Notes: generated by a model from the letters alone, not told the origin. DNA of 64,000 nucleotides from Billgrantia zhangzhouensis (GCF_021404465.1 NZ_JABFTT010000008.1:1-64000); one strand, 5' to 3'; numbered from the stretch's first letter, positions 8,422 through 16,803 are shown. Translations and numbers: made by a program.

Positions 8422-8943
8422 TTAGGGCAGCGTGTCGGCCACGGCGAATTCGGCGTCGAGCCACTGACCGATGACATTGGAGCCGCAGAGATGGTGGGCG
8501 TACTGGGTATGCAAGCAGCGCACCTGGTCCCAGTTGGCGATGCCGCCGATGCCGCGCTCGCGCAACACCGCCTCGTAGCCGAGACGCTCGACTTCGCTAC
8601 GCTGCACTGCGCTCATGTAGCGCCAGCGGGTCTCGACATAATCGCGATGGCTGGCATGGTAGGCGGCGAGAAAATCGGCATCGTTACGCAGCCTTGCTTC
8701 GAGCTGCTTGATCACCCCGCTGGCTTCGATGCGGGAGATGTCGATCTTGAGCCGCTCGGAGCAGAGCCAATAGAGCGTGGGAAAGGGCTTGCCGTCGACG
8801 ATGGGGGCCATGCGCAGCACCAGGGGAGTGCCTTCGCCATCGGTGGCGGCGACCGCTTCGATGCCGCGCGGGGCTCGCCCCAACTGCTCGGTGATGATGG
8901 TCAGCTGGCGGGCGTCAGGCGTCTGGTCGGTCTGAATCACCAT
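8422..8943 (-). CDS. DUF501 family protein
   Basis: 173 aa. The sequence fits the DUF501 family: LGRAPRGIEAVAA near the N-terminus, then APIVDGKPFPTLYWLCSERL and the conserved end with CLHTQYAHHLCGSNVIGQWLD. No function is established for the family. Its three cysteine/histidine clusters (WLCSERL, CLHTQYAHHLC) could bind a metal, but that is inference. Its first 29 bp overlap the end of the upstream gene (8915-9244), so the two are translationally linked. Confidence 0.82.
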   Translation of the reverse strand: MVIQTDQTPDARQLTIITEQLGRAPRGIEAVAATDGEGTPLVLRMAPIVDGKPFPTLYWLCSERLKIDISRIEASGVIKQLEARLRNDADFLAAYHASHRDYVETRWRYMSAVQRSEVERLGYEAVLRERGIGGIANWDQVRCLHTQYAHHLCGSNVIGQWLDAEFAVADTLP

Positions 8944-9244
8944 CGTTGCGGTCCCGTACGAACTTGTTGGAGCGGCCCACGGCGCGAAAGAAGGTTCGGT
9001 TGAGCTGCTCGGGCGTGGGCACGTAGCCGCGCCACTGGCGTTCGCAATACTCGTTGGCCCGTGCCATCAGCACGTCGTAGAGGCGATTGAACGGCGCATC
9101 ATAATCGTAGGGATCGGCTCCGAACAAGCGGATATGGGGGTAATCGGCAAAACGCTCCATGAAATAGCGCTCCAGGTCGGCTTCGACGGCACGGTGTTGG
9201 GCAACGTTGTCGGGGTCGAGCCAGAGGTTGTAGCGGATGGCCAT
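8915..9244 (-). CDS. conserved hypothetical protein, partner of the DUF501 gene
   Basis: 109 aa, beginning MAIRYNLWLDPDNVAQHRAVE and rich in aromatic residues (WLD, YFMERF, YDYDAPFNRLYD). No named domain is recognised. AGGAGT just upstream of ATG 9244 supports this start over the longer reading from 9277. It overlaps the DUF501 gene by 29 bp in a different frame, so both were probably kept together. It looks soluble, without signal peptide or membrane segment. Confidence 0.7.
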   Translation of the reverse strand: MAIRYNLWLDPDNVAQHRAVEADLERYFMERFADYPHIRLFGADPYDYDAPFNRLYDVLMARANEYCERQWRGYVPTPEQLNRTFFRAVGRSNKFVRDRNDGDSDRPDA

Positions 9245-9331
9245 GATGGACTCCTGGCGGCGATGAATGGCCCGCATTGCTGCGGGTCATGGAGCTTTGA
9301 CCACATGATGCCGGGATTGGCTCATGCAGAT

Positions 9332-9802
9332 TCAGGTTCGGGCCAGGCATGTCAGGCGAGCCTGGCACAGGCGAATCAGGTCGGCGGGGGCCAGGGCGAT
9401 CTCGAGGCCGCGCCGTCCGCCGCTGACGTGCATCCGCTCGAGGCCCTCGGCGCTGGCATCTAGAAAAGTGGGCAGCCGCTTCTTCTGGCCCAGCGGACTG
9501 ATGCCGCCCAGCACGTAGCCGGTGGCGCGTTCGGCTTCGGCCGCCTCGGCCATGCTCGCACGCCGGGCACCGGCTGCCTTGGCCAGCGCCTTGAGGTCGA
9601 GCTGGCCGGTTACCGGCACGATGCCTACCGTCAGGCGCCCATCGTCGAGGCGGGTGACCAGAGTCTTGAACACGCAGTTGGGATCGAGGCCCAGGGCGCG
9701 TGCTGCCTCCTCGCCGTAGGCTGGCGAGCGGGGATCGTGTTCGTAGCTGAGCAGCTCGAAGGTGGCGCCGTCGCGCTCCAGCGCCTTGACGGCCGGGGTC
9801 AT
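9332..9802 (-). CDS. ybaK: Cys-tRNA(Pro) deacylase YbaK
   Basis: 156 aa of the YbaK/EbsC family, which clears Cys mischarged on tRNA(Pro). It starts MTPAVKALERDGATFEL, has the CVFKTLV block with the essential lysine, IVPVTGQLDLKALAKAAGARR, and the GGISPLGQKKRLPTFLD motif. Its ATG overlaps the stop of the upstream thioesterase gene by 4 bp, so the pair forms a small operon. Confidence 0.93.
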   Translation of the reverse strand: MTPAVKALERDGATFELLSYEHDPRSPAYGEEAARALGLDPNCVFKTLVTRLDDGRLTVGIVPVTGQLDLKALAKAAGARRASMAEAAEAERATGYVLGGISPLGQKKRLPTFLDASAEGLERMHVSGGRRGLEIALAPADLIRLCQARLTCLART

Positions 9803-10212
9803 GCGTCGCTTGTCTCCTCGAGCGGTTGCAGGTGGGCCTCGAGTGCGGTGCGTAGCTCACCCGCGAGGGGTACGGCACGTTTCAGGTCGTGGTCGAAATG
9901 CACCATCACGGTATGCCCCAGGTTGGTCAGCTCGCCCTTCTGCCACGCTTCCTGAGTGACGGTGAAGGAGCTGTTACCCAGCCGCGAAACGTAGGTGCGG
10001 ATCTCGATGTCGCTGCCGTAGTGCAACTCGGCACGATAGTCGATCTCCATGCGCGCCATGATCAGCCGCCATTTGCGTGGGTCCAGGTCCGGCGTGAACA
10101 GACGGAACAAGTCGTTGCGTGCCAGCTCGAACCAGGCGGGCAGCCGGGTATTGTTGACATGGCCGAGGGCATCGGTGTCGTAGAAGGCGGGTTCGATGGT
10201 ACGCATGAACAT
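9799..10212 (-). CDS. hotdog-fold acyl-CoA thioesterase (YbgC/FadM type)
   Basis: 137 aa with the single hotdog domain of the 4-hydroxybenzoyl-CoA thioesterase class. AFYDTDALGHVNNTRLPAWFE carries the family's catalytic Asp in a D-x-x-G-H-V-N-N context. It probably hydrolyses acyl-CoA esters; chain-length preference cannot be read. ATG 10212 (MFMRTIEPAFYD) is preferred to 10248 because the conserved domain starts there. The last 4 bp overlap ybaK. Confidence 0.87.
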   Translation of the reverse strand: MFMRTIEPAFYDTDALGHVNNTRLPAWFELARNDLFRLFTPDLDPRKWRLIMARMEIDYRAELHYGSDIEIRTYVSRLGNSSFTVTQEAWQKGELTNLGHTVMVHFDHDLKRAVPLAGELRTALEAHLQPLEETSDA

Positions 10213-10290
10213 GTGAGAATCCCTATGTTGTTTGCGGTCTTGTGGCATGCCGGTAACAGTTGAACAGCATTGCCCCGAGCAAACGCTAGG

Positions 10291-11106
10291 TCAAGTGCCG
10301 GCGGACTGCCTCTCGCCATGCCATGCTTGCAGCCGCATCCAGCCCAGTAGCCACAGGGTAGCGACCGCGAAGCCCGCCAGAGTGCCCCACAGCAGGCCCA
10401 ACGTGGCATAGCTGAGCGAGATGCAAAGGGCGTAGCAGAGCAGTGCACCCAGGCCGGCCGGATAGTGCTTGATCACCGTGGCGGCCGGCGCCGCGCCGTG
10501 GGTGAGGTGCAGGATCACCAATAGCGGATACATCGAAATCGGAAACGCCGCCAGCATGCCGGCCCAGGAAGCCGGCAGCACGTGGGCCAGGCCGGTGACC
10601 AGGAAGACAATGGCGGTGGCAAGCCCGGCGCGAAGCACAAGCGGTCTCCAGCGTGAGCTGTCATGACGCACCCTGACCCGGGTCTCCGGCACGTGCCGAT
10701 AGAGCCAAGTGAAGGCGAAGATAGCAGCCAGCGTCACCAGGGTGCCGCTCAAGCGATCGAAATCGAAGCGTGTCAGCACCAGGCTGGTCAGCCACCAGGC
10801 GGCGAGGCCGCCAGCGGTGCCACTCAGCACACCGCGAAGCCCGTCCTGGCGACCGCACAGCAGGTAGCCGCCGCCCAGCGCCATGGTGGCGGTGAAGCCA
10901 GCCAGGCTGAACACGGCGCTCTCGGCGGCGAAGCCGGGTGAAATCTCCAGACCGATGAAAAACAGCGCGATGGCCGTACCCAGCGGGTAGCCGGAAAGCA
11001 GGCCGGCCACTCGGGTGCTGACACGCTCGGCCACGATCGACAGACCGAGCACGATACCGATCGATACCGCGAGCTTGGCCAACTGCCAGCTCAGGGGGAC
11101 TTCCAT
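10291..11106 (-). CDS. integral membrane protein, unknown function
   Basis: 271 aa with about 8-9 hydrophobic segments spread over the whole length and no soluble domain. Basic loops (TRVRVRHDSSRWRP) lie between groups of helices. The residues GYPLGTAIALFFIG and AAFPISMYPLLVIL stand out. I do not recognise a named transporter family. The gene is followed by the thioesterase gene 78 bp downstream on the same strand, without strong evidence of linkage. Confidence 0.75.
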   Translation of the reverse strand: MEVPLSWQLAKLAVSIGIVLGLSIVAERVSTRVAGLLSGYPLGTAIALFFIGLEISPGFAAESAVFSLAGFTATMALGGGYLLCGRQDGLRGVLSGTAGGLAAWWLTSLVLTRFDFDRLSGTLVTLAAIFAFTWLYRHVPETRVRVRHDSSRWRPLVLRAGLATAIVFLVTGLAHVLPASWAGMLAAFPISMYPLLVILHLTHGAAPAATVIKHYPAGLGALLCYALCISLSYATLGLLWGTLAGFAVATLWLLGWMRLQAWHGERQSAGT

Positions 11107-11143
11107 GATGAATTTTCCTTGCAGTGGTGCAATGGGGCCGCGG

Positions 11144-11590
11144 TTAGATGAGTCGCAGACCCTGACGGTCGGCCCAGGCGGCTCCCACCGCGTGGGTCAG
11201 TTTCTCCTGCAGATGAGCAGGCAGCGCGGTGCGCGCTGCGTCGACGCTGGCGAAATCGCGATTGCGTAGCCAGCAGTAGGCCCAGGCACAGGCCTCGTCG
11301 TCGCTCTTCGGCACCGGGCGTGCCGGCATCTGGATTAGGAGGAAGGCGGCGGTACGTGCCGCCCACAGTGGAATGTCGTCTTCCGATCCTGGCTGGCTCC
11401 AGGCCTCGAGCTTCGCGCCGTCGGGAGTGGCCTCGGGTTCGCCCAGGCGGGCCACCCGGGCCGTCTCGGCAAGGATCAGCGCGAGGCGGTCCGAATCGCC
11501 CTGGCCGAGCTCACGCCACTGGCCGATCAGCGCCGACATGCCTCGCCGTACCTTGGCATAGAAGCCGCTTTGCGGCATGGTTTTGCTCAT
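11144..11590 (-). CDS. hypothetical protein
   Basis: 148 aa from ATG 11590 (MSKTMPQSGFYAK); a second start at 11578 is possible. The sequence is soluble and tryptophan-rich (IGQWRELG, LEAWSQPG, DIPLWAARTAAF, CAWAYCWLRNRDF). No known domain is recognised. It is divergent from the MalY/PatB gene with only 24 bp between start codons, so the promoters must lie partly inside the opposite gene. A longer frame up to 11689 would overlap that gene and is not preferred. Confidence 0.65.
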   Translation of the reverse strand: MSKTMPQSGFYAKVRRGMSALIGQWRELGQGDSDRLALILAETARVARLGEPEATPDGAKLEAWSQPGSEDDIPLWAARTAAFLLIQMPARPVPKSDDEACAWAYCWLRNRDFASVDAARTALPAHLQEKLTHAVGAAWADRQGLRLI

Positions 11591-11614
11591 ACTGCTGCTT
11601 CCCGAGGAGAGAAC

Positions 11615-12793
11615 ATGGAGTTCGATTTTGCCACGCCCGTCGAGCGTCGCCACCCCGCCGGGGGCGAGTGGCCGTCGCAGAAGTGGCACCGCTATGATGC
11701 CAGCATCCTGCCGCTATGGGTGGCCGACATGGATTTTCTCTCCCCCCCGCAGATGATCGAAGCGCTGCGGGCACGGGTCGATCACGGTGTCTTCGGCTAT
11801 GGCGTGGTGCCCGATAGCCTCGAGCGCACCCTCTGTGAGTGGAGTGCCCGGGAGTACGACTGGCCGATCGAGCCGGAGTGGCAGCTGTGGCTGCCCGGCG
11901 TGGTGCCGGCCCTGCACCTGGCCAGCCTGGCCTTGACCTCGCCAGGCGAGGGGGTGCTGACCAGCACACCGATCTACCCACCGTTCCTGAAGGTGGCCGA
12001 GCGTACCGGACGCCTGGCCCAGCAGGCTCCACTGGGCGAGCCAGCGGCTCCCGGTGAGCCGTGGCGGCTCGACCTGGAAGCGCTGGAGGCGGCGATAACA
12101 CCCGAGACGCGACTGCTGCTGTGGTGCCATCCCCATAATCCCACCGGCCGGGTCTGGCGGCATGAGGAGCTGGCCGGACTGGCGGCCTTGATCGAACGGC
12201 ACGACCTGCTGGTGGTATCCGACGAGCTGCACTGCGACCTACTGCTAGATAATGGTGCCGTGCACCGCCCTCTGGCCGCTGCTTTTCCGTCCCTGGCGGC
12301 ACGTATCATCACGCTGTGGGCGCCATCCAAGACCTTCAATCTTGCCGGTCTCACCACGGCCTGCGCGGTGATTTCCGATGCCTCGCTGCGTCAGCGTTTT
12401 GCCGCCGCCATGCGAGGATTGCTGCCGGATGTCAACGTATTGGGATTGGTGGCTGCCGAGGTCGCCTACGGCCAATGCAGTACATGGCGCCAGGCCCTGC
12501 TTGAGACGCTCCGCGGTCACCGCCAGACGCTCAGCGAGCGCGTCGCCACGTGGCCGGGCGCGAGCATGAGCGTACCGCAATCGACCTATCTGGCCTGGCT
12601 CGACCTGCGCCATGCCGAGGGGCTGGCAGGTCGCCAGGGCTCGCCGCAGCGTATTCTGATGCAGGAGGCGGGAGTCGCGCTCTCTGATGGTGCCGATTTT
12701 GGCTGGCCGGGCTTCGTACGGCTCAACTTCGGCACCACGGCAGCGCAGCTGGACGAAGCCTTGCTGCGCCTGGATACGGTGTTGAGGACATAG
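11615..12793 (+). CDS. patB: MalY/PatB-type pyridoxal phosphate C-S lyase
   Basis: 392 aa of the class I/II aminotransferase fold, subgroup MalY/PatB (cystathionine beta-lyase / cysteine-S-conjugate beta-lyase). Key features are PLWVADMDF near residue 35, GYGVVPDSL, WCHPHNPTGRVW (Asn contacting PLP), SDELHCDLLL (Asp) and the PLP lysine in APSKTFNLAGL. The C-terminal FVRLNFGTT contains the carboxylate-binding Arg. It most likely releases homocysteine, pyruvate and ammonia from cystathionine or related thioethers. ATG 11615 has GAGGAGA immediately upstream; the longer frame from 11570 lacks support. Confidence 0.87.
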   Translation: MEFDFATPVERRHPAGGEWPSQKWHRYDASILPLWVADMDFLSPPQMIEALRARVDHGVFGYGVVPDSLERTLCEWSAREYDWPIEPEWQLWLPGVVPALHLASLALTSPGEGVLTSTPIYPPFLKVAERTGRLAQQAPLGEPAAPGEPWRLDLEALEAAITPETRLLLWCHPHNPTGRVWRHEELAGLAALIERHDLLVVSDELHCDLLLDNGAVHRPLAAAFPSLAARIITLWAPSKTFNLAGLTTACAVISDASLRQRFAAAMRGLLPDVNVLGLVAAEVAYGQCSTWRQALLETLRGHRQTLSERVATWPGASMSVPQSTYLAWLDLRHAEGLAGRQGSPQRILMQEAGVALSDGADFGWPGFVRLNFGTTAAQLDEALLRLDTVLRT

Positions 12794-12836
12794 GCCGAAG
12801 CGGCAGGTGTCCCGCCGGGCCACCTGCCGCTTCGGC
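12794..12836. terminator. convergent terminator hairpin
   Basis: A perfect 16-bp inverted repeat (GCCGAAGCGGCAGGTG and its complement) with an 11-nt loop fills the gap between the two convergent stop codons. It lacks a clear U tract but its position and strength make it a likely shared terminator. Confidence 0.7.
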
Positions 12837-12844
12837 AAGGCGGA

Positions 12845-13777
12845 TCAATAGAGCAGGGTGAACAGCCGGCGACGATAGGTGACAGTCAGGGGATGGTCGG
12901 CGCCCAGGGCGTCGAAGACCCGCAGCAAGGTCTTGCGCGCCGCATCGTCGCCATAGCCGCGGTCACGGCGCATGACCTCGAGCAGCCCTTCAAGCCCGCC
13001 CTCATAGTCGCCGTCAGCCACTTGGCGCAGGGCGCGCTTGTAGCGCGCCTCGCTGTCATCGCGACCGGCCAGTGCAGCCAGCTCGTCGTTGCCAGGCGCC
13101 TCCTTGCGGAATTCGATGCTGGCGCGCACGCCGCGTGCCGGGGCGGCATCGCGCTCCTCCGGCGGCAGATTGTCGAGCAGCGCCAGGGCCTCCTCGCTGC
13201 GGCTCTCCGCCACCAGAGCCCGGGCCAGCTCTACCTGGTAGGGAGCATGATCGGGATTTTGCTGCACGAGCTGCTCGTAGAGGGCGCGTGCCGTAGCGGC
13301 GTCACCCTGGGCCAAGGCTTCGGCGGCCTGCTCTTCGGGACTTGCCGGGGCATCCCCAGGGGCGGGGAAATAACGCCCTAGCCATTCGCGAACCTCCTTC
13401 TCCGGCAGTGCCCCCTGGAAGTGATCCACCAGGCCGCCTTGGCTGATCAGCTTGACGTCTGGCACCGAGCGTACGCCGAGCTGGGCGGCGATCTCCTGGT
13501 TATCCTCGATGTTGAGCTTGGCCAGGATGAAGGTACCGCGATATTCGCGCGCCAGCTTCTCCAAGATTGGCATCAGTGCCTTGCATGGCTGGCACCAAGG
13601 AGCCCAGCAGTCGAGCAGCACCGGCACCTGCATGGAGAGTTCCAACAACTGCTGGATGTTGTTGCGATCGACGTCGACGATGAGCTGCTCGTCGCTGGGT
13701 GCCGTGTCTCGTGAAGGGGAAGAGGGTTCCTGGGGTGCCGTTAGCGGGGCACCGCTGCGAGGGTCGACGATGGACAT
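12845..13777 (-). CDS. cnoX: thioredoxin-like chaperedoxin CnoX (YbbN)
   Basis: 310 aa. Residues about 30-140 form a thioredoxin domain with active site CWAPWCQPCK, then a cis-Pro region VRSVPDVKL. The remainder (about 155-310) is a TPR-like helical region (ALAQGDAATARALYEQLVQQ, VELARALVAESRSEEALAL). CnoX proteins protect substrates from aggregation and overoxidation and pass them to GroEL. Here both active-site cysteines are kept, whereas the E. coli protein has lost the first one, so real redox activity is plausible. ATG 13777 gives the normal N-terminus; the frame extends upstream to 14116 but that part runs across the divergent vWA gene. Confidence 0.9.
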   Translation of the reverse strand: MSIVDPRSGAPLTAPQEPSSPSRDTAPSDEQLIVDVDRNNIQQLLELSMQVPVLLDCWAPWCQPCKALMPILEKLAREYRGTFILAKLNIEDNQEIAAQLGVRSVPDVKLISQGGLVDHFQGALPEKEVREWLGRYFPAPGDAPASPEEQAAEALAQGDAATARALYEQLVQQNPDHAPYQVELARALVAESRSEEALALLDNLPPEERDAAPARGVRASIEFRKEAPGNDELAALAGRDDSEARYKRALRQVADGDYEGGLEGLLEVMRRDRGYGDDAARKTLLRVFDALGADHPLTVTYRRRLFTLLY

Positions 13778-13973
13778 GGGTAAGGCCTTGGGAAAAGAGA
13801 TGAGTTTGTTTGAAAGATGCGGGTAAAGGTGGCGGGATTCAAGGGGCAAGGGGCTTGCCGCGCGTCGCGTTGGCTGGAGTGGGGCAGTGAACGCGGCAAC
13901 CGGGCGGGGGCTGTGGTAGTCTCGTGTTCGTTCGCCCCGACGGGGCCGGGCGTCCAGATATGAGGACCGTGGG

Positions 13974-14642
13974 ATGGCAACGTACCGACTGAATCGCGAC
14001 AGCGACCTGATCGATAACCCTTCACCGAGATGCGCCTGCATGCTGGTGCTGGACACGTCCGCCTCGATGTTCGGGCAGCCGATCCGTGAATTGAACGCTG
14101 GCGTGCAGGCTTTCATTTCGGCGATTCAGGAGGACGATATGGCCGCCTGCTCGGTCGAGCTGGGCGTGATCACCGCCGGTGGCAAGGTGACTGAACAGCT
14201 GCCCTTCACCACGGCCATGAACATATCTCAGTGCCGCCAGTTCACTGCCTCTGGCCTGACCCCGCTGGGCAGCGCCATGGAGCTGGCGCTGGATCGCCTT
14301 GAGGAGCGCACCGCGGCCTATCGCAAGGCGGGGGTCGCCTATTACCAGCCGTGGCTCGTGGTCATCAGTGATGGCGTGCCGACCGACCAGTGGCAGGCGG
14401 TTTCGGTGAGGGCGCGAACCCTGGCTCAGCAGCGCAAGCTGGTGGTGATGCCGGTGGGCGTCGAGGAGGCGGATCTCGAGGCCCTGAGTGCTTTTTCCAC
14501 CCGGCAGGCCAAGCGTCTCGACGGGCTGAAATTCCGGGAATTTTTCCTCTGGCTCTCGGCCAGCATGAGCCGCGTCTCGGCATCCTCGTCGACTACCGAC
14601 CAAGTCAAACTGCCGCCGACGGATAGTTGGGACAGCATCTAA
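13974..14642 (+). CDS. vWA-domain protein of the TerY/YegL type
   Basis: 222 aa consisting of one von Willebrand A domain. The metal-ion-dependent adhesion site is complete: D-x-S-x-S in MLVLDTSASMFG, the Thr in ASGLTPLGSAM and the Asp in VVISDGVPTD. The first gene of a three-gene set with a kinase-like and a PP2C-like protein, as in the TerY-P triad and in E. coli yegL/yegI/yegK. It probably acts as a metal-dependent scaffold or substrate for the kinase/phosphatase pair. It is divergent from cnoX across 196 bp. Confidence 0.85.
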   Translation: MATYRLNRDSDLIDNPSPRCACMLVLDTSASMFGQPIRELNAGVQAFISAIQEDDMAACSVELGVITAGGKVTEQLPFTTAMNISQCRQFTASGLTPLGSAMELALDRLEERTAAYRKAGVAYYQPWLVVISDGVPTDQWQAVSVRARTLAQQRKLVVMPVGVEEADLEALSAFSTRQAKRLDGLKFREFFLWLSASMSRVSASSSTTDQVKLPPTDSWDSI

Positions 14643-14747
14643 GCGGGCGGCGTCACCATGACGGCTCCAGACGCATGCGGTACGCGATGTCAGCCTGCGG
14701 CACGAGATATGATAATGGGTGCGAGGAGTGGCATTGGAGGAGGTCGA

Positions 14748-15731
14748 GTGGTAACACGCGGACGGGTAGTCATGGATTCGCAGGGCAAGGAGCGCCAGCT
14801 CGGCAAGCGCCTGGAACGCGGGGGCGAGGGAGAGATCTACGCGCTGCGCGACCGTCCCGATGTCATCGTCAAGTGGTACTACCCCGAGGTGCTCGATAAG
14901 CGTGGCGAGGAGCTGCATCGCAAGGTAGAAGCCATGCGCGCCCTGCGTGACGCACACATGACTCGCGACGTGTGTTGGCCGTTGATCCGGGTCTTTGACC
15001 AGCAGCAGCACTGGATCGGCTTCGCCATGTACCGGGCTCGCGGGGTGAAGATGAGTTTCCTGGCCCACGCCCTACTCTATCAACGATATTTTCCCGGTCT
15101 CGACCGGCGCCGGGTCGTCGGCTACCTGATTCGCTTCGTCGAGATCGTCCAGCAACTGCACGATGCCGGGGTCTGCATCGGCGACTACAACCTCAACAAC
15201 GTCTTCTGCGTGCCGTCGTCCGACCAGGTGACACTGATCGATTGCGACAGCTACCAGTTGAGGGTCGGCGGCACCTTCTATCCCTGCCCCGTGGGCAGCC
15301 CGGACATGACGCCCAAGGAGCATCAAGGCGTCTCCTTCCGCCATGTCGTACGCACGCCGCGAAGCGAAGCCTTTTCGTTGGCCATCGTACTGTTCAAGTG
15401 CCTGATGTTGGGGCGACATCCCTACGATATCGTTGGTGGCGACGACCCGGTGCGCAATCTTCGCCGTGGTAATTTCGCCTACGGTCGCGGTCAGCGCGAC
15501 GTGCCCCAGGGCGTATGGTATGAACTTTGGCGCGAGCTGCCCGAGACCATTCGCGACATGTTCGTGACCACTTTCACGGCCGGGGCCGATGCGCCCGTCC
15601 AGCGTGCCACGCTGTCTCAATGGCATGTTGCGCTGAGTGAATATCGCGAGGCGATGGCGGCCGGCGAGTACGCCGTGCAGCTTGCCACGCCGGGCCGGCC
15701 TCAGCGTTCGCAGGTACTGCATGCCCGCTGA
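14748..15731 (+). CDS. protein-kinase-like protein (YegI type)
   Basis: 327 aa with a protein-kinase fold. The Gly-rich loop is ERGGEGEIY (about 23-31) and the ATP-binding Lys is K42 in VIVKWYY. The catalytic loop is divergent, GDYNLNNVF in place of HRD-x-K-x-x-N, and the metal loop reads LIDCDSYQ in place of DFG. The Asp and Asn ligands remain, so activity is possible. It continues with MTPKEHQG and a C-terminal helical lobe. GTG 14748 is chosen because GGAGGAGG lies 4 nt upstream; an ATG at 14772 and one at 14658 are alternatives. Its last 11 bp overlap the PP2C gene. Confidence 0.8.
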   Translation: MVTRGRVVMDSQGKERQLGKRLERGGEGEIYALRDRPDVIVKWYYPEVLDKRGEELHRKVEAMRALRDAHMTRDVCWPLIRVFDQQQHWIGFAMYRARGVKMSFLAHALLYQRYFPGLDRRRVVGYLIRFVEIVQQLHDAGVCIGDYNLNNVFCVPSSDQVTLIDCDSYQLRVGGTFYPCPVGSPDMTPKEHQGVSFRHVVRTPRSEAFSLAIVLFKCLMLGRHPYDIVGGDDPVRNLRRGNFAYGRGQRDVPQGVWYELWRELPETIRDMFVTTFTAGADAPVQRATLSQWHVALSEYREAMAAGEYAVQLATPGRPQRSQVLHAR

Positions 15732-16590
15732 GTTACTCGCCTTCCCGAATGAGAGCACATCGTGCTGGTCGACTCTGGCCGTGGCCACGGCCGGACTGAG
15801 CCATGTGGAGAGAACACCGCCCATGCCCTGCCAGGACGCAGCGGGCGGCGTGACGGCGCCGCGGCCGGCGCTGGTGTTGGCCGATGGCGCCGGCAGCTCG
15901 CCGGCCTCGGATCTCGGTGCGCGCACCCTGGTCAGTGCCATGCTGCGGCTGGCCGATACCCTGGAGGCCCAACTGGCCTGGCTGCTCGATGGCTGCGAAG
16001 CACCCACGGCCGATGCCGTGGAGCAGCTGGCCGGGCTGCTGGTGCGCCATGCCAAGGGCACGCTGCACGATCGGGCGGCCGAGCAGTGCCGGCCGGTGCG
16101 CGACCTGCGCTGCACGCTGCTGCTGGCGCTGGTAGGCCGCGAGAGACTGCTGTGGCTCAAGGTGGGCGATGGCGAACTCGTGCTGGAGCGCGCGGTGCCG
16201 GTGAGCGCTGCGCAAGAGACGCCGGACGCTGTGGTGGAGGAGCCCGAGCTGATGCCGAGCCTCTGCACGTTGGGCGAGCGCGGCAAGAGGGAGTTTGCCA
16301 ACCAGACGCTGTTCGTCGATGAACGCCTGGCCTTCGAGCAGGTGCAGTACGGCATCGAGACGACGACGGCTTTGACCGGCATCGCCCTGATGAGCGACGG
16401 CGCCGCCGAGAAGCTGGTTTCGTTCGATGGCGTGCAGGTTTCGGGGCAGCTCAGCCACTGGCTTGATGACCTGCGCCGCGGGCGGCTGCGCCAGCGCGAA
16501 CTGGTTCGTCGCTTCTACAGCGAGAGCTTCTGCCGCGGCACCAGCGGCGACGACCGCAGCATAGCGTTGGCAGCGCGTGATCTGCCCTGA
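15721..16590 (+). CDS. PP2C-family serine/threonine phosphatase (YegK type)
   Basis: 289 aa with the PP2C/SpoIIE metal-binding motifs: ALVLADGAGSS (first Asp pair), the hydrophobic DLRCTLLLALVG strand, WLKVGDGELV, IALMSDGAAEKLV and the terminal GDDRSIALA. It should dephosphorylate targets of the neighbouring kinase-like protein. ATG 15721 overlaps the kinase gene by 11 bp, pointing to translational coupling. The vWA, kinase and phosphatase genes are on one strand and probably one transcript. Confidence 0.82.
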   Translation: MPAELLAFPNESTSCWSTLAVATAGLSHVERTPPMPCQDAAGGVTAPRPALVLADGAGSSPASDLGARTLVSAMLRLADTLEAQLAWLLDGCEAPTADAVEQLAGLLVRHAKGTLHDRAAEQCRPVRDLRCTLLLALVGRERLLWLKVGDGELVLERAVPVSAAQETPDAVVEEPELMPSLCTLGERGKREFANQTLFVDERLAFEQVQYGIETTTALTGIALMSDGAAEKLVSFDGVQVSGQLSHWLDDLRRGRLRQRELVRRFYSESFCRGTSGDDRSIALAARDLP

Positions 16591-16626
16591 AGCATCAGGT
16601 CGTATGAGCTTTTATAGCGGGCAATA

Positions 16627-16686
16627 AAAAACCGAGGCATAGGCCTCGATTCGCGCATTGGGCAGTGGGGACCGCTGACCTTGAAC
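16627..16686 (-). repeat. decayed duplicate of tRNA 3' end plus terminator
   Basis: An AAAAAACCGAGGC ... GGCCTCG hairpin (16633-16648) is followed by ATTGGGCAGTGGGGACCG and CCTTGAAC (to 16686). The neighbouring real unit has the same order: the CCGAGGC hairpin, then ATTTGGTAGCGGGGGCCG and ATTTGAAC. The segment thus resembles a partial, mutated copy of the tRNA 3' half with its terminator. It cannot form a tRNA. On the minus strand its hairpin is followed by T5, so it may serve as a second terminator. Confidence 0.55.
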
Positions 16687-16717
16687 AACAAAAAAACCGA
16701 GGCTTCATGGCCTCGGT
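16686..16717 (-). terminator. terminator of the initiator tRNA gene
   Basis: Reading the minus strand, an 8-bp stem (ACCGAGGC / GCCTCGGT) is followed by a run of seven T. It lies 10 bp beyond the tRNA 3' end. Confidence 0.85.
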
Positions 16718-16726
16718 CTTCATATT

Positions 16727-16803
<77 letters not shown>

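Noticed and set aside
15072-16382. A 436-codon minus-strand frame opposite the kinase and PP2C genes
   Set aside because: Ser/Arg/Ala-rich shadow; the plus-strand genes have clear motifs.
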